Origin: Streptacidiphilus sp. ASG 303
GTDB lineage: Bacteria; Actinomycetota; Actinomycetes; Streptomycetales; Streptomycetaceae
NCBI RefSeq assembly: GCF_020991365.1
Contig: NZ_JAJLRA010000001.1
Location: forward strand, 1-64,000
Length of the DNA stretch: 64,000 nt
Reading direction: 5' to 3'
Shown here: positions 43,023-51,409 of the stretch, piece by piece
How the letters are laid out: each line of letters starts with the position of its first letter
Numbering within the stretch: the first letter of the stretch is position 1
Made by a program: the position numbers and the translations under genes
Notes under the pieces: generated by a model
What the model saw: only the letters and a program-made list of their open reading frames with translations
Database searches by the model: none
What the model was told of the DNA's origin: nothing

Positions 43023-45160
43023 GACACGGCCTCCCGGGACTCCTCGGCGAGGCGCAGGTACTCCTCGGCGAGCCGGTCGGCCATGGCGGTGATCGAGTAG
43101 TCGCGGCGCACGGTCCGCCGGCCCTCCTCGGCCAGGGCCCGCAGCCGCGCCGCGGGCAGGGCGAGCAGGTCCTCCAGGCCGTCGGCGAGCGTCCGCACGG
43201 AGGACGTGTCCAGCAGCCAGCCGTTGGCGCCGTGGCGCAGGTAGTGGGGCACGCCGCCGCGCAGCGGCCCGGCGGCCGCGAGCCCGGCGTCCATGGCCTC
43301 CAGGACGGCCAGGCCGAACTCCTCCTTGGCGCTGGGGCAGACGTACACGGCCGGGGCGGGGCGTGCGGGCGAGGCGAGGGCCCGTTCCAGCAGCCGCACC
43401 GAGCGGTTGGGCAGGGCGGGCAGCAGGGCGCAGCGGCGGCGGGCGCCGGGGACGGCCTCGAGGAGGTCGGCGATCCGCCGCCGCATCGCGGACTCGGCCT
43501 CGGAGGGGCGCTCGGCGGCGCCGCCGACGAGGACGAGCGCGGTGCGGCGGTGCAGGCCGGCGGCGAGCCACGCCTCGACCAGCAGGTGCTGCTGCTTGAC
43601 GGGGTGCAGGCGCCCGACGCTGAGCAGCAGCGGCAGGCCGCGGGCCTGCGGGTCCAGGCACTCGGGGGCGAGGCCGCCCGCGTACAGGCGGGCCAGCAGG
43701 GTGCGCTGCTCCTCGGCGTCGCCGGGGGCGGGGCGGTGCGGGGCGATGCCCTCGGGGGGCGAGGCCGGGAGGCGTCCGCGGTGGCCGTCGGCGAGCTGCG
43801 GGAAGTACCGCAGCAGCTCCTCGGGGCCGCCGGCGCGGCCCCCTATGCCGACGACGGCGTCGGCGCGCTCCACGAGCCGGTCGGCGGCGAAGACCCGGTG
43901 CAGGTCCTGGCGGAGGGCCGCGGCGGCCTGCGGGTCGGAGTCCGCGGCGCGGCCGTGGCGGGCGGCGAGGAAGCGGTGCGGGTCGGGGGTGGCGGTGAAG
44001 ACGACGCGGCTGCCGAGGCGGCGGGCGGCCTCGGCGACGGCGAGCGAGCCGTCGTCGGCGTACCGGACGTGCACCACGTCGGGGACGGCCCCGGCCAGGC
44101 CGAGGAGCTGCTCGGCCCACCAGGCGAGCGCGGCCCGGTGCTCGGGCATGGCCTCCTGGACGAGCGGCCCGTCGGTGTCGACGGGCAGCCGCAGCACCCG
44201 GTGGCCGGGCTCGGCGGCGGTCCGCAGCAGGACGGGGTCGGCGGCGAGGGCGGTCCGGTCGGCGGCCACCAGGGTCAGGGCCAGGCCGATGCCGGGGGTG
44301 CGGGCGAGGGTGTCCCCGAGGGAGGAGAGCAGCACGCTGAGGCCGCCGCTGAGGCCCTGACCGGGCGTGTCGAGGCGGCCGAGCAGCATGGACTGGGCGA
44401 CCACGGCCCCGCCGGCGGGCGGCGGCGCGGCGGGCAGGGCCGTGCGCAGGGCGGACCCGGGCGCGCCGGGGCGGGCCGCGCGGCGGCACGCGGCGGCGGC
44501 GAGCAGCAGCCGCTCGTACGGGTCGTCCTCGTGGAGGGCCGGGTCGGGGAGGTGGGCGGCTCCGGCGGGCAGGCCGGAGAGGTAGCGCCACACGGCGTGG
44601 CGCAGCGCCCGGTCGGCGGGCGTACCGCCCTGCGCGGGGGCGAGCAGCCGGGCCTCGGCGGGGCCGAGGGGCCGCAGGCGCCAGGCGTCGGCCAGGTCGA
44701 GGGCCTCGGCCGCGCCGGGGCCGGGGCCGGCCAGGAGGCGGCGGCGCAGGGCCGCGGCGCCGGCGTGGGAGCCGTGCGCGGCGAGGGCGGCGGGCCACGC
44801 CTCGGCGGCGGCGGTGCGCAGCGGGGGCGGTCCCTGGAGGTGGGCGGCGAGCTCGGCGGGGTGCAGGGGCCGCCGGGTGCGGCAGGCGCGGCGCACGCGC
44901 GCGGCGGCGGCGTCGTCGGAGGCGTCCGGCGTGTCGCGGGGGTCCTCCGGGGCCTCGTACTCGGGGCGGGCCAGGCGCAGCAGCGGCCCCTCGCACCCGT
45001 CCGCCCGGCGGGGGGCGGGGGCGGCCGCGGGCCGGTAGAAGCGGGCGCGCAGTGCGGCCAGCGGGTCCGGGTCGGCGGCCGGCGCGGGGGCCGGGCGCGC
45101 GGGCGCCGGGAGGCGGCCGGGCGGGACGGGCCGGACGGCGGCGGCGGATGCGTCGGGCAC
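43019..45160 (-). CDS. GT4-family glycosyltransferase, large
   Basis: A 713-residue GT-B enzyme. A helical Ala-rich N-terminal extension of about 255 residues has no recognised domain. The acceptor-side Rossmann domain has LGRLDTPGQGLSGGLSVLL and VPDVVHVRYADDGSLAVAEAARRLG. The donor domain has LLLSVGRLHPVKQQHLLVEAW and the E-x7-E motif KEEFGLAVLEAMDAGL. It resembles the sucrose-synthase/sucrose-phosphate-synthase branch (GT4). GTG 45160 follows GGGAG. The product could be a glycoside or sugar phosphate; unknown. Confidence 0.85.
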   Translation of the reverse strand: MPDASAAAVRPVPPGRLPAPARPAPAPAADPDPLAALRARFYRPAAAPAPRRADGCEGPLLRLARPEYEAPEDPRDTPDASDDAAAARVRRACRTRRPLHPAELAAHLQGPPPLRTAAAEAWPAALAAHGSHAGAAALRRRLLAGPGPGAAEALDLADAWRLRPLGPAEARLLAPAQGGTPADRALRHAVWRYLSGLPAGAAHLPDPALHEDDPYERLLLAAAACRRAARPGAPGSALRTALPAAPPPAGGAVVAQSMLLGRLDTPGQGLSGGLSVLLSSLGDTLARTPGIGLALTLVAADRTALAADPVLLRTAAEPGHRVLRLPVDTDGPLVQEAMPEHRAALAWWAEQLLGLAGAVPDVVHVRYADDGSLAVAEAARRLGSRVVFTATPDPHRFLAARHGRAADSDPQAAAALRQDLHRVFAADRLVERADAVVGIGGRAGGPEELLRYFPQLADGHRGRLPASPPEGIAPHRPAPGDAEEQRTLLARLYAGGLAPECLDPQARGLPLLLSVGRLHPVKQQHLLVEAWLAAGLHRRTALVLVGGAAERPSEAESAMRRRIADLLEAVPGARRRCALLPALPNRSVRLLERALASPARPAPAVYVCPSAKEEFGLAVLEAMDAGLAAAGPLRGGVPHYLRHGANGWLLDTSSVRTLADGLEDLLALPAARLRALAEEGRRTVRRDYSITAMADRLAEEYLRLAEESREAVS

Positions 45161-45447
45161 GGCGGCTCCCGGGGAGGTGGGGTGAGGGGCTGCATCCGGT
45201 CTTCTTTCCGTCGGGGTCGGGCGGATGCACGCGGCGCGGCGGGGAATGTCACAGCGCGGGGTGCGCGGCGCGGACGGCGGCGGGCCGTAGCATGCCGACT
45301 CCCGTCGGAGGCCCCTGCCGGCGGTTCCGGCCGGGCGCCGGTCCCCGGTTCCGGTGGGCGCCGGTCCCCGCCGGGGCCTCCGGCCCCCGCCCCCGGTGCC
45401 GTGGCCGGTGCCGTCATCCGTCCCGTCAGCGCCCGAGGAGGCCGCCG

Positions 45448-46806
45448 GTGCCGAAGGTCGTCGTGGTCAGTCCCCCGTTCCGGTCCCACGCCCAGCCGCT
45501 GGCGGTGCTGGCGGCCGCCCTGCGGGCGGCGGGGGCGGAGGCGGTGTTCGCCTGCGCGCCGGGCTTCGAGGCCCTGGCGGAGGAGGCGGGGGCGGGGTTC
45601 GCGCCGCTGACGGTGACGCGGAACGCCAACACCGGGATCGCCGAGACGACGCGGCAGGGGGCGGGCGAGGCGGCGCGGCTGGCGGAGTTCCTGGAGGCGA
45701 CGCGGGCGGGCGCGGTGCCGGCGCTGCTCACCCAGGCCCGCCACCGGCGGGCGGACATGCTGGCGGACCCGGCCGGGGTGCGCGCGGCGCTGGCGGGGCT
45801 GGACGCCCGGCTGCGGCCCGACTGGTACGTGGTGGACCAGCTGAGCTACCCGGTGACGCTCGCCCTGCACTGCCTGGGCCTGCGGTACGCGACCTTCTGC
45901 CCGGGGCACCCCGGGTACATCCCGACCGGTCCGGACGCGTACTTCGGCGTCCCGGCGGCGTGGCCGCGGGCGGTGCGGCCGCCGGCGGAGGAGCTGGCGG
46001 CGCTGACGGCCGCCGCACGGGGGAACGACGCGGCGTTCACCGCGCTCTTCGCCGAGGAGGCGGCCCGCGCGGCGCCGGACCGCCCGGCCCCGGGCCGGGC
46101 GTTCGCCCTGGCCTCGCCGGAGGCGGTGCTGTACAACTACCCGCCGCTGCCGTGGCTGCCCGAGCCGCCGAAGGGGCCCGAGGCCCTGTACCTGGGCCAC
46201 TGCAGCACGGCCGGGGAGGCGGCGCCCGCGCTGCCCGGGGACTGGCGGGCGGAGGCGGACCGGCTGCGGGCGGGCGGGCGGCACCTGGTGCTGGTGGCGC
46301 TCGGGACCTTCCTGTCGGCGCGCGACGACGTGCTGCGGACGGTCGTGGAGGGTGTGCTGCGGCACTGTCCGCAGGCGGCGGTGGTCGCGGCGGCGGGGGG
46401 CAGGACGGCGTCCCTCGCAGACCTCGCCGCACCGGGCGGCGCCGGTGAGGGGCGGCTGGCGGTCGCGCCGGAGGTGCCGCAGCGGGCGCTGCTGCCGCTG
46501 GCCGACGCGATGGTGCACCACGGCGGCAACAACTCCTTCACCGAGTGCCTGTACGCGGGGGTGCCGGCGCTGGTCCTGCCGTTCTCCAGCGACCAGTTCG
46601 CCATCGCCCACGATGCGGAGCGGGCGGGCGCCGGGGTCTGCCTGGACCCGAACGCGCTGACGCCGGAGGCGGCGGGACGGGCCGTGGCCGGGCTGCTGGC
46701 GGCACCTCCGGCGGGCCTGTCGGCGCTGGGCGCGGCGGTGCGGGGGCGCGGGCCCGCCTGGGCGGCGCCGCGGCTGCTGGCGGCCATGGGGGCGCCGCGG
46801 GGCTGA
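45448..46806 (+). CDS. GT1-family (MGT/UGT-like) glycosyltransferase
   Basis: A 452-residue GT-B enzyme. The N-terminus is VVVSPPFRSHAQPLAVLAAALRAAG. The donor-binding signature is APEVPQRALLPLADAMVHHGGNNS, with FTECLYAGVPALVLPFSSDQ after it. Such enzymes glycosylate macrolides, flavonoids or lipids using UDP- or dTDP-sugars. The usual GG of HxGxG is kept as HHGGNN. GTG 45448 has GAGGAGG 6 nt upstream. It is divergent from the GT4 gene; a self-resistance or tailoring role is possible. Confidence 0.88.
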   Translation: MPKVVVVSPPFRSHAQPLAVLAAALRAAGAEAVFACAPGFEALAEEAGAGFAPLTVTRNANTGIAETTRQGAGEAARLAEFLEATRAGAVPALLTQARHRRADMLADPAGVRAALAGLDARLRPDWYVVDQLSYPVTLALHCLGLRYATFCPGHPGYIPTGPDAYFGVPAAWPRAVRPPAEELAALTAAARGNDAAFTALFAEEAARAAPDRPAPGRAFALASPEAVLYNYPPLPWLPEPPKGPEALYLGHCSTAGEAAPALPGDWRAEADRLRAGGRHLVLVALGTFLSARDDVLRTVVEGVLRHCPQAAVVAAAGGRTASLADLAAPGGAGEGRLAVAPEVPQRALLPLADAMVHHGGNNSFTECLYAGVPALVLPFSSDQFAIAHDAERAGAGVCLDPNALTPEAAGRAVAGLLAAPPAGLSALGAAVRGRGPAWAAPRLLAAMGAPRG

Positions 46807-47051
46807 CGCCGGGCCGGCACGGCACGGCCGGGGCACGGCCGGGGCCACGCCGTGCCGCGGGCCGGCCGCGCCGGGGATGCCGCCCGCGGGGCTCCCCGAT
46901 TCACACCCCTGCGCGCATCCGAGGGGGACGATCCGGGCGAATCAACCTGGGGAGGGGGTGCGCGGGCGGTCTGCCTGCTCCGTCCGCGCCATCGGGGCCC
47001 CGGCCACCGGGGCCCGCAGCGGGACGGCCGGGCCGGCGGAAGGAGGCGGAG

Positions 47052-47348
47052 ATGTGGTGGTGGCGGACGGCGGCATGCGTGGACAAGGACCCCGACCTGT
47101 TCTTCCCGGTGGGGAGCGCCGGGCCCGCCCTGGTCCAACTGGCCGAGGCGAAGGCCGTGTGCGCCGGCTGCCCCGTGGCCCGGGACTGCCTGGAGTGGGC
47201 CCTGCGGACCGGGCAGGAGGACGGCGTGTGGGGCGGCATGACGGCGGATGAGCGGCGCGGCCTGCGCAACCGGCGGCTGCGCAGGCTGACGGGCCGGACC
47301 GTGGCGGCGGAGCACGTGGGGACGGGCCGCGGGGAGCCTGCGCCGTGA
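47052..47348 (+). CDS. WhiB-family iron-sulfur regulator
   Basis: A 98-residue Wbl protein. The four cluster ligands are Cys9 (TAACVDKDPDLFF) and CAGCPVARDC. The turn GVWGGMTADERRGL and the basic RNRRLRRL follow as the DNA/sigma-contact tail. The N-terminal MWWWRTAAC is close to WblE/WhiB1-like proteins. GGAAGGAGG precedes ATG 47052. It binds a 4Fe-4S cluster and region 4 of the main sigma factor in this family. Confidence 0.93.
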   Translation: MWWWRTAACVDKDPDLFFPVGSAGPALVQLAEAKAVCAGCPVARDCLEWALRTGQEDGVWGGMTADERRGLRNRRLRRLTGRTVAAEHVGTGRGEPAP

Positions 47349-47767
47349 CCGGCGGTGCGGGCCGCGGTGCGGCGTCCGGCGGCGCGGCGGGCGGCGGCCG
47401 TGCGGCGTCCGGCGGCGCGCCGGGCGGGCCCGCACCGGCGGGCGGCCCGCCGCAGGACCCGGACGGGGGCGGGAAGGGGGCGCACGTCAGGGGCGGTACG
47501 GGTGCCCGGGGGCTGATCGGCCCTCGCCCGCGGCGGCAGAGCAGCGGGCGAGGGCCTGGAGCGGACGGCCGGTGTGACGCCGAAGCCGTCGCTCGTCACC
47601 GGGTATTCGGCGCGGGGTGTGCGTTCGGATGCACTGCGTTCCACCCGCGCCCGCCCCGCACACGTCCGGCTCCGTGTGCCGGACCGGCTCCGGAGGGCAC
47701 GGGCCGGGGACCGCACGCGGAGCCGGTACCAGCGGCGGACGGCCCCCTCCCGGCAGCGGCGGACGCG
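47349..47767. other. 419-bp gap with terminator and repeats
   Basis: GTGCGGCGTCCGGCGGCGCG occurs twice (about 47368-47418). A terminator for the WhiB gene follows. 47557-47767 is the 3' side of the DUF4383 gene and shows no coding pattern. Confidence 0.55.
47519..47556 (+). terminator. terminator downstream of whiB-like gene
   Basis: A 13-bp perfect stem (47519-47531 with 47544-47556), 12-nt loop. Confidence 0.75.
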
Positions 47768-48343
47768 TCAGCGCGCCCGGTCCGGCCGGGGGCCGCGCGC
47801 CTGCAGGGCGGGGGCGGGTGCGGCGGCGGTGAGGACGGCGGCGCGGGCGGCGCGCTCCCGGGCCTCCTGCTCGCGCGACACGCGGTCCGGGTGGCGGCTG
47901 CGCCAGTAGGGGTTGTCGTGGGGCAGCCCGCCGCTGACCCTCCCGTACATGCCGAAGGTGGCGATCAGCAGGCCCATGACGAAGCTGAAGAGCACGTTCG
48001 GCATGCGGAAGGCGAGGATGTTGGCGGAGCTGTCCAGGACGGCGAGGTTCGCGAAGCCGCTGAGGACGAAGGCGCCGCCGACCGCCATGTTGAGGGTGGA
48101 GGCGGTGTTGCCGCCGACCGCCGCGCCGGCGACCAGGGCGCAGCCGACGACGACGGAGACCAGGCTGAGCAGGCCGTTGGTCGACATGCCCATGAGGGGC
48201 GAGCCCTGGGTGTCGAAGAAGGAGAGGTGGTCGGCGAATCCGAGCGAACCGAAGACGAGCAGGACGACGCCGCTCGCCCCGGCGCCGTACCGGTAGACGG
48301 TGGCGAGCCGGTGGTCGACGGGCATCTCGTCGCGGAGTTTCAT
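47768..48343 (-). CDS. DUF4383 membrane protein
   Basis: A 191-residue protein. The family core is VYRYGAGASGVVLLVFGSLGF, FFDTQGSPLMGMSTNGLLSL and GGNTASTLNMAVGGAFVLSG, with four predicted helices and then a basic cytosolic tail. GAGGAGG precedes ATG 48343. The function is unknown. The same 16-bp element found in the litR/litS promoter region lies 65 bp upstream, so it may be a light- or LitS-regulated gene. Confidence 0.9.
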   Translation of the reverse strand: MKLRDEMPVDHRLATVYRYGAGASGVVLLVFGSLGFADHLSFFDTQGSPLMGMSTNGLLSLVSVVVGCALVAGAAVGGNTASTLNMAVGGAFVLSGFANLAVLDSSANILAFRMPNVLFSFVMGLLIATFGMYGRVSGGLPHDNPYWRSRHPDRVSREQEARERAARAAVLTAAAPAPALQARGPRPDRAR

Positions 48344-48407
48344 GGCACCTCCTCGGGGGGCGGGCCGTCCGGCCCGCGTCCCCACGGTCGGTCGGCTGCG
48401 GCGGGAG

Positions 48408-48437
48408 GGCAACTTGCGTCGTTCGCGCGTCGGATCG
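48408..48437. promoter_or_regulatory. lit-type element, copy 2
   Basis: GGCAACTTGCGTCGTT (48408-48423) is identical to 49352-49367, and a second heptad GCGTCGG starts 11 bp after GCGTCGT. It lies between the litS stop and the DUF4383 start. Confidence 0.75.
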
Positions 48438-48440
48438 TGC

Positions 48441-49247
48441 TCACGCGCCGGAGCGGACGGCCTCCTCCGCGAGGCGCCGCCGCAGCCGCATCAGGCCCCG
48501 CCGGGCGTGGCTCTTGACGGTGCCCAGGGGCAGGCCGGTGCGCTCGGCTATCTGCGTGTGGGTCAGGTCGCCCCAGTAGGCGAGCACCAGGACGGTCCGC
48601 TCCGCGGGCGGCAGGAGGGCGAGCTCCCCGTCGATGAGGACACGGTCCACGACGCCCTCGACGCGGGGGCCCTCGGCGGCCCAGGACGCGGCCAGGGCGG
48701 CGGCCCGGGCCTGCCGGTCCCGTCGCGCCCGCGCGGCCTGCACGTCGGCGATCTTCTTGCGGGTGATGCCGATCAGCCAGGACTGCAGGCTGCCGCGGTC
48801 CGGACGGTAGCCGGCGCGTCCGCGCCAGGCGGCGACGAAGACGAGCTGGGTGACGTCGTCCGCGTCGGAGGGGTCCCCGAGGGCGCGCAGGGCGACGGCG
48901 CGGACGACGGGGGACCAGAGCCGGTAGGCGGCCTTGAGCCACCAGTCGTCGCCGTCGGGGCAGCCGTCGGAGGCGTCGTCCCCGCACAGGCCGGGGCAGC
49001 ACGGGTCCGCACAGCAGAGGTGGCCGCAGCAGGGGTCGGCGCCGCAGAGGTCGGCGCTGCAGGGGTCGTGTACGTGCCGGTCGGGTCCGTGCGGGTCGGC
49101 CCGGGACCCGCCGGGCGCGTACCGGTCCTCCTCCCGCAGGTCGCCGCCGGGCGCGCCCGCCGCGCAGGCGCTCGCGGCGTCCCCCTGGATGCGGACCCCC
49201 TGTGCCAGGTCCGGCGTCGCCGTGGTGGCGAGGTCGCACGGTGCCAT
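48441..49247 (-). CDS. litS: ECF sigma factor, LitS type, with Cys-repeat N-terminus
   Basis: A 268-residue protein. Sigma region 2 begins LKAAYRLWSPVVRAVALRALG (about 103) and includes DADDVTQLVFVAAWRG and SLQSWLIGITRKKIAD. Region 4 is LPPAERTVLVLAYWGDLTHTQIAERTGLPLG, then TVKSHARRGL. Residues 61-90 are three 10-residue repeats, DPCSADLCGA/DPCCGHLCCA/DPCCPGLCGD, with Cys96 after them: ten Cys in 34 residues. Divergence from a LitR/CarH-type gene matches the litRS arrangement of Streptomyces light response. AAGGAG precedes ATG 49247. Confidence 0.85.
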   Translation of the reverse strand: MAPCDLATTATPDLAQGVRIQGDAASACAAGAPGGDLREEDRYAPGGSRADPHGPDRHVHDPCSADLCGADPCCGHLCCADPCCPGLCGDDASDGCPDGDDWWLKAAYRLWSPVVRAVALRALGDPSDADDVTQLVFVAAWRGRAGYRPDRGSLQSWLIGITRKKIADVQAARARRDRQARAAALAASWAAEGPRVEGVVDRVLIDGELALLPPAERTVLVLAYWGDLTHTQIAERTGLPLGTVKSHARRGLMRLRRRLAEEAVRSGA

Positions 49248-49351
49248 CGGTGGCGCTCCTTGCCGCGGCCCGGTCGGCTGGAGTCCGGCGGCCGCCTCCG
49301 GGCACGGCAGGACCGCCGACGCGCCCAGCATCGTCAGGCCTGCGCGCCGGA

Positions 49352-49382
49352 GGCAACTTGCGTCGTTGGTGCGTCGTATGGT
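49352..49382. promoter_or_regulatory. lit-type element, copy 1, and leaderless litR promoter
   Basis: GGCAACTTGCGTCGTT (49352-49367) holds GCGTCGT, repeated exactly 11 bp later (49360, 49371). The 11-bp periodicity is that of CarH operators. TATGGT (49377-49382) ends 6 nt before the litR ATG, so that transcript may be leaderless. Confidence 0.75.
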
Positions 49383-49388
49383 GGGGGC

Positions 49389-50423
49389 ATGGATGCATCC
49401 GCAGGCGCCGGACTCACCACGGGCGCGGCCGCCCAGCAGCTGGGCGTGGCCCCGACGACGCTGCGCTCCTGGGACCGGCGCTACGGCCTCGGGCCCGCCG
49501 CGCGGGAGGGGGGCCACCACCGCCGGTGGACCGAGGAGGACATGGCACGCCTGCGGCGCATGTGCCGCCTGACCGCGTCCGGGGTGGCCCCCGCGGAGGC
49601 CGCCCGCCTGGTCCGCACGGGTCCGGCGGACGGGGCCCCCGGCGCACCCGCGGCCCCCGGGGCGGCGGAGGAGGCGGCCGGGCCTGCGGGGACCGCCGGG
49701 CGGGAGGGGCGGCGGCCGGGTCCGCCGCCCGGCCCCCGGCGGCCGGGCGGGCGCACCGCGCTGCCGCTGGGCGAGGCCCGCGAGGAGTGCCGGGGCCTCG
49801 CACGGGCCGCCGTCCGGCTGGACGGTCCGACGATCGACGAGATCCTGGACCTGACCGTGGCCGAGCAGGGCCTCGTCGCCGCCTGGGAGGACGTGGTCAT
49901 GCCCGCGCTGCGGGCGGTGGGGCGCAAGTGGGCGCGGTCCGGCGAGCGGTTCGTGGAGGTGGAGCACCTGCTGTCGTGGCACGTCTCCTCGCTGCTGCGG
50001 CGCGTCGCCGCGGCGCCGTCCGGCCGCGTCCAGGGACCGCCCGTGCTGCTCGCCTGCACCCCCGGCGAGATGCACACGCTGCCGCTGGAGGCCGTCGCGG
50101 CGGGGCTCGCCGAGCGGGGGCTGCCGCTGCGCATGTTCGGCGCCTCCGTGCCGCCGGACGCGCTGGCGCACGCCGTGCAGCGGACCGGTCCGGTCGCGGT
50201 GGTGCTGTGGTCGCAGACGCGGCCCACGGCCGGCCTGGAGGTCGTCCGGGAGCTGCAGGGCGTCGCGTGGGGGGTGCGCGGGGCGCGGCGGAGCCCGGCG
50301 CTGGTGCTGGCGGGTCCGGGCTGGGCCGGGCGGCGGAGCCCCGCGCGGGCGTTCCGGCCGCGCGGGCTGCGGGAGGCCCTGGACCTGCTGGAGGCCCTCT
50401 GCGGGCACGCCGACCGCCTCTGA
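49389..50423 (+). CDS. litR: MerR-family, B12-binding photoreceptor regulator (LitR/CarH type)
   Basis: A 344-residue regulator. The MerR HTH is TTGAAAQQLGVAPTTLRSWDRRYGLG, then GGHHRRWTEEDMARL. A Pro/Gly linker (about 75-125) leads to the helical bundle with W181 and E192-H193 (KWARSGERFVEVEH). A cobalamin Rossmann domain follows, with TPGEMHTLPLEAVAAGLAE, where His229 matches the axial cobalt ligand of CarH. Adenosyl-B12 in the dark is expected to hold a DNA-binding tetramer that light breaks. It is divergent from litS with a shared operator. Confidence 0.88.
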   Translation: MDASAGAGLTTGAAAQQLGVAPTTLRSWDRRYGLGPAAREGGHHRRWTEEDMARLRRMCRLTASGVAPAEAARLVRTGPADGAPGAPAAPGAAEEAAGPAGTAGREGRRPGPPPGPRRPGGRTALPLGEAREECRGLARAAVRLDGPTIDEILDLTVAEQGLVAAWEDVVMPALRAVGRKWARSGERFVEVEHLLSWHVSSLLRRVAAAPSGRVQGPPVLLACTPGEMHTLPLEAVAAGLAERGLPLRMFGASVPPDALAHAVQRTGPVAVVLWSQTRPTAGLEVVRELQGVAWGVRGARRSPALVLAGPGWAGRRSPARAFRPRGLREALDLLEALCGHADRL

Positions 50424-50589
50424 CCGGCGGCGCAGCACCCGGCGGGCGCGGAGGCGGGCCGGTCCTCTCCACCGGTACCGGGCCGTGTCGTACTACCCTG
50501 GTGGCCCTGCCGGGTCGTACGCAGGGCCCGGTCCGTACCGCGGCTTCCCGACGGGGGCAGGCTGCTGTGGCATCTGGAGGTGTGCTGCA

Positions 50590-50946
50590 TTGCAGCAGGC
50601 GTGGGAGGGCGATCTCGAGGTCGAGGCGCGGGCTCATGGCGCGTGCGCGCTGCTCGTGCTGCGGGGCGAGATCGACCACGACAACGTCGACGAACTGGAG
50701 GGCGCGCTGGACAGCGCGCTGCGCGACGGCGCCCGGTACGTCGTCCTCGACGTGAGCGGCGTGGGCTTCGGCGACTCCTCGATGGTCAACGCCCTGCTCG
50801 GGGCGTGGCGCTCCCTCTCGGCCCGCAGCGGCGGGGTGCGGCTGGTGGGCGTGAGCCCGGCCGTCGACCAGCTGCTGGCCACCCTCGGCATCCGCGACCG
50901 CCTGCCGCAGTACCCCACCGTCGACGACGCGCTGCGCGATGCGTGA
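50590..50946 (+). CDS. STAS-domain anti-anti-sigma factor
   Basis: About 118 residues from TTG 50590, chosen for GGAGG 9 nt upstream; GTG 50485 is in frame but gives an odd Gly/Pro-rich leader. The domain has LLVLRGEIDHDNVDELEGAL, VVLDVSGVGFGDSSMVNALL (phosphorylatable DSS) and RDRLPQYPTVDDAL. Unphosphorylated, it would bind the kinase-type anti-sigma factor encoded next, with which it overlaps by 8 nt. Confidence 0.88.
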   Translation: MQQAWEGDLEVEARAHGACALLVLRGEIDHDNVDELEGALDSALRDGARYVVLDVSGVGFGDSSMVNALLGAWRSLSARSGGVRLVGVSPAVDQLLATLGIRDRLPQYPTVDDALRDA

Positions 50947-51340
50947 CGCCGCGGCGGGCCGGGACCGCGTCGGCACCCGCCACCGGTGGCACGTGCCCCG
51001 GGAGCGCGGTGCCCTCGCGGAGGCCCGCCGCAGGGTCCGGCAGGTGCTGGGCGGCTGGCAGTGCCCGCGGGAGCAGACGGACGCGGTGCTGCTGCTGGTC
51101 TCCGAACTGGTGACCAACGCCCACCGGCACGCCGGGGGCCCCGCCGAGCTGGAGGTGCGGGCGCTGCCCGGCGGGGTGCGGGTCGTCGTGGGCGACGGGA
51201 ACGCCTCCGCGGTGCCGGCGCAGCGCGAGCCCGGCATAGGCGGCGGCTACGGGATGCACCTCGTGGAGCGGCTGGGCAGCCGGTGGGGCGTGGAGGTGCT
51301 GTCCGGCGGCAAGCGCATCTGGGTGGAGGTGCCCGGCTGA
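50939..51340 (+). CDS. RsbW-like ATP-binding anti-sigma/regulatory protein
   Basis: A 133-residue GHKL ATPase domain. The N box is LLVSELVTNAHRHAGG, G1 is VVVGDGNASA and G2 is GGGYGMHLVERLGSRWG. Streptomyces have many such small histidine-kinase-like proteins that pair with STAS proteins in partner switching. ATG lies inside the end of the STAS gene, so the two are coupled. The target sigma factor is unknown; LitS next door is a candidate only by position. Confidence 0.9.
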   Translation: MRDAAAGRDRVGTRHRWHVPRERGALAEARRRVRQVLGGWQCPREQTDAVLLLVSELVTNAHRHAGGPAELEVRALPGGVRVVVGDGNASAVPAQREPGIGGGYGMHLVERLGSRWGVEVLSGGKRIWVEVPG

Positions 51341-51409
51341 CCGGGCGCCGGGCGGCCCCGCGGCGGAGGACGCCGGGGGGCGCGGCCGGGCCGGTCGGCG
51401 GCGGGAAGG

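Noticed and set aside
39555-43100. 1181-residue frame over permease, TetR and MFS genes
   Set aside because: Overlaps several well-supported genes and lacks recognisable motifs.
47345-48517. 390-residue plus-strand frame after the WhiB gene
   Set aside because: Begins with Gly/Ala repeats encoded by duplicated DNA, contains a terminator hairpin, and is antisense to the DUF4383 gene.
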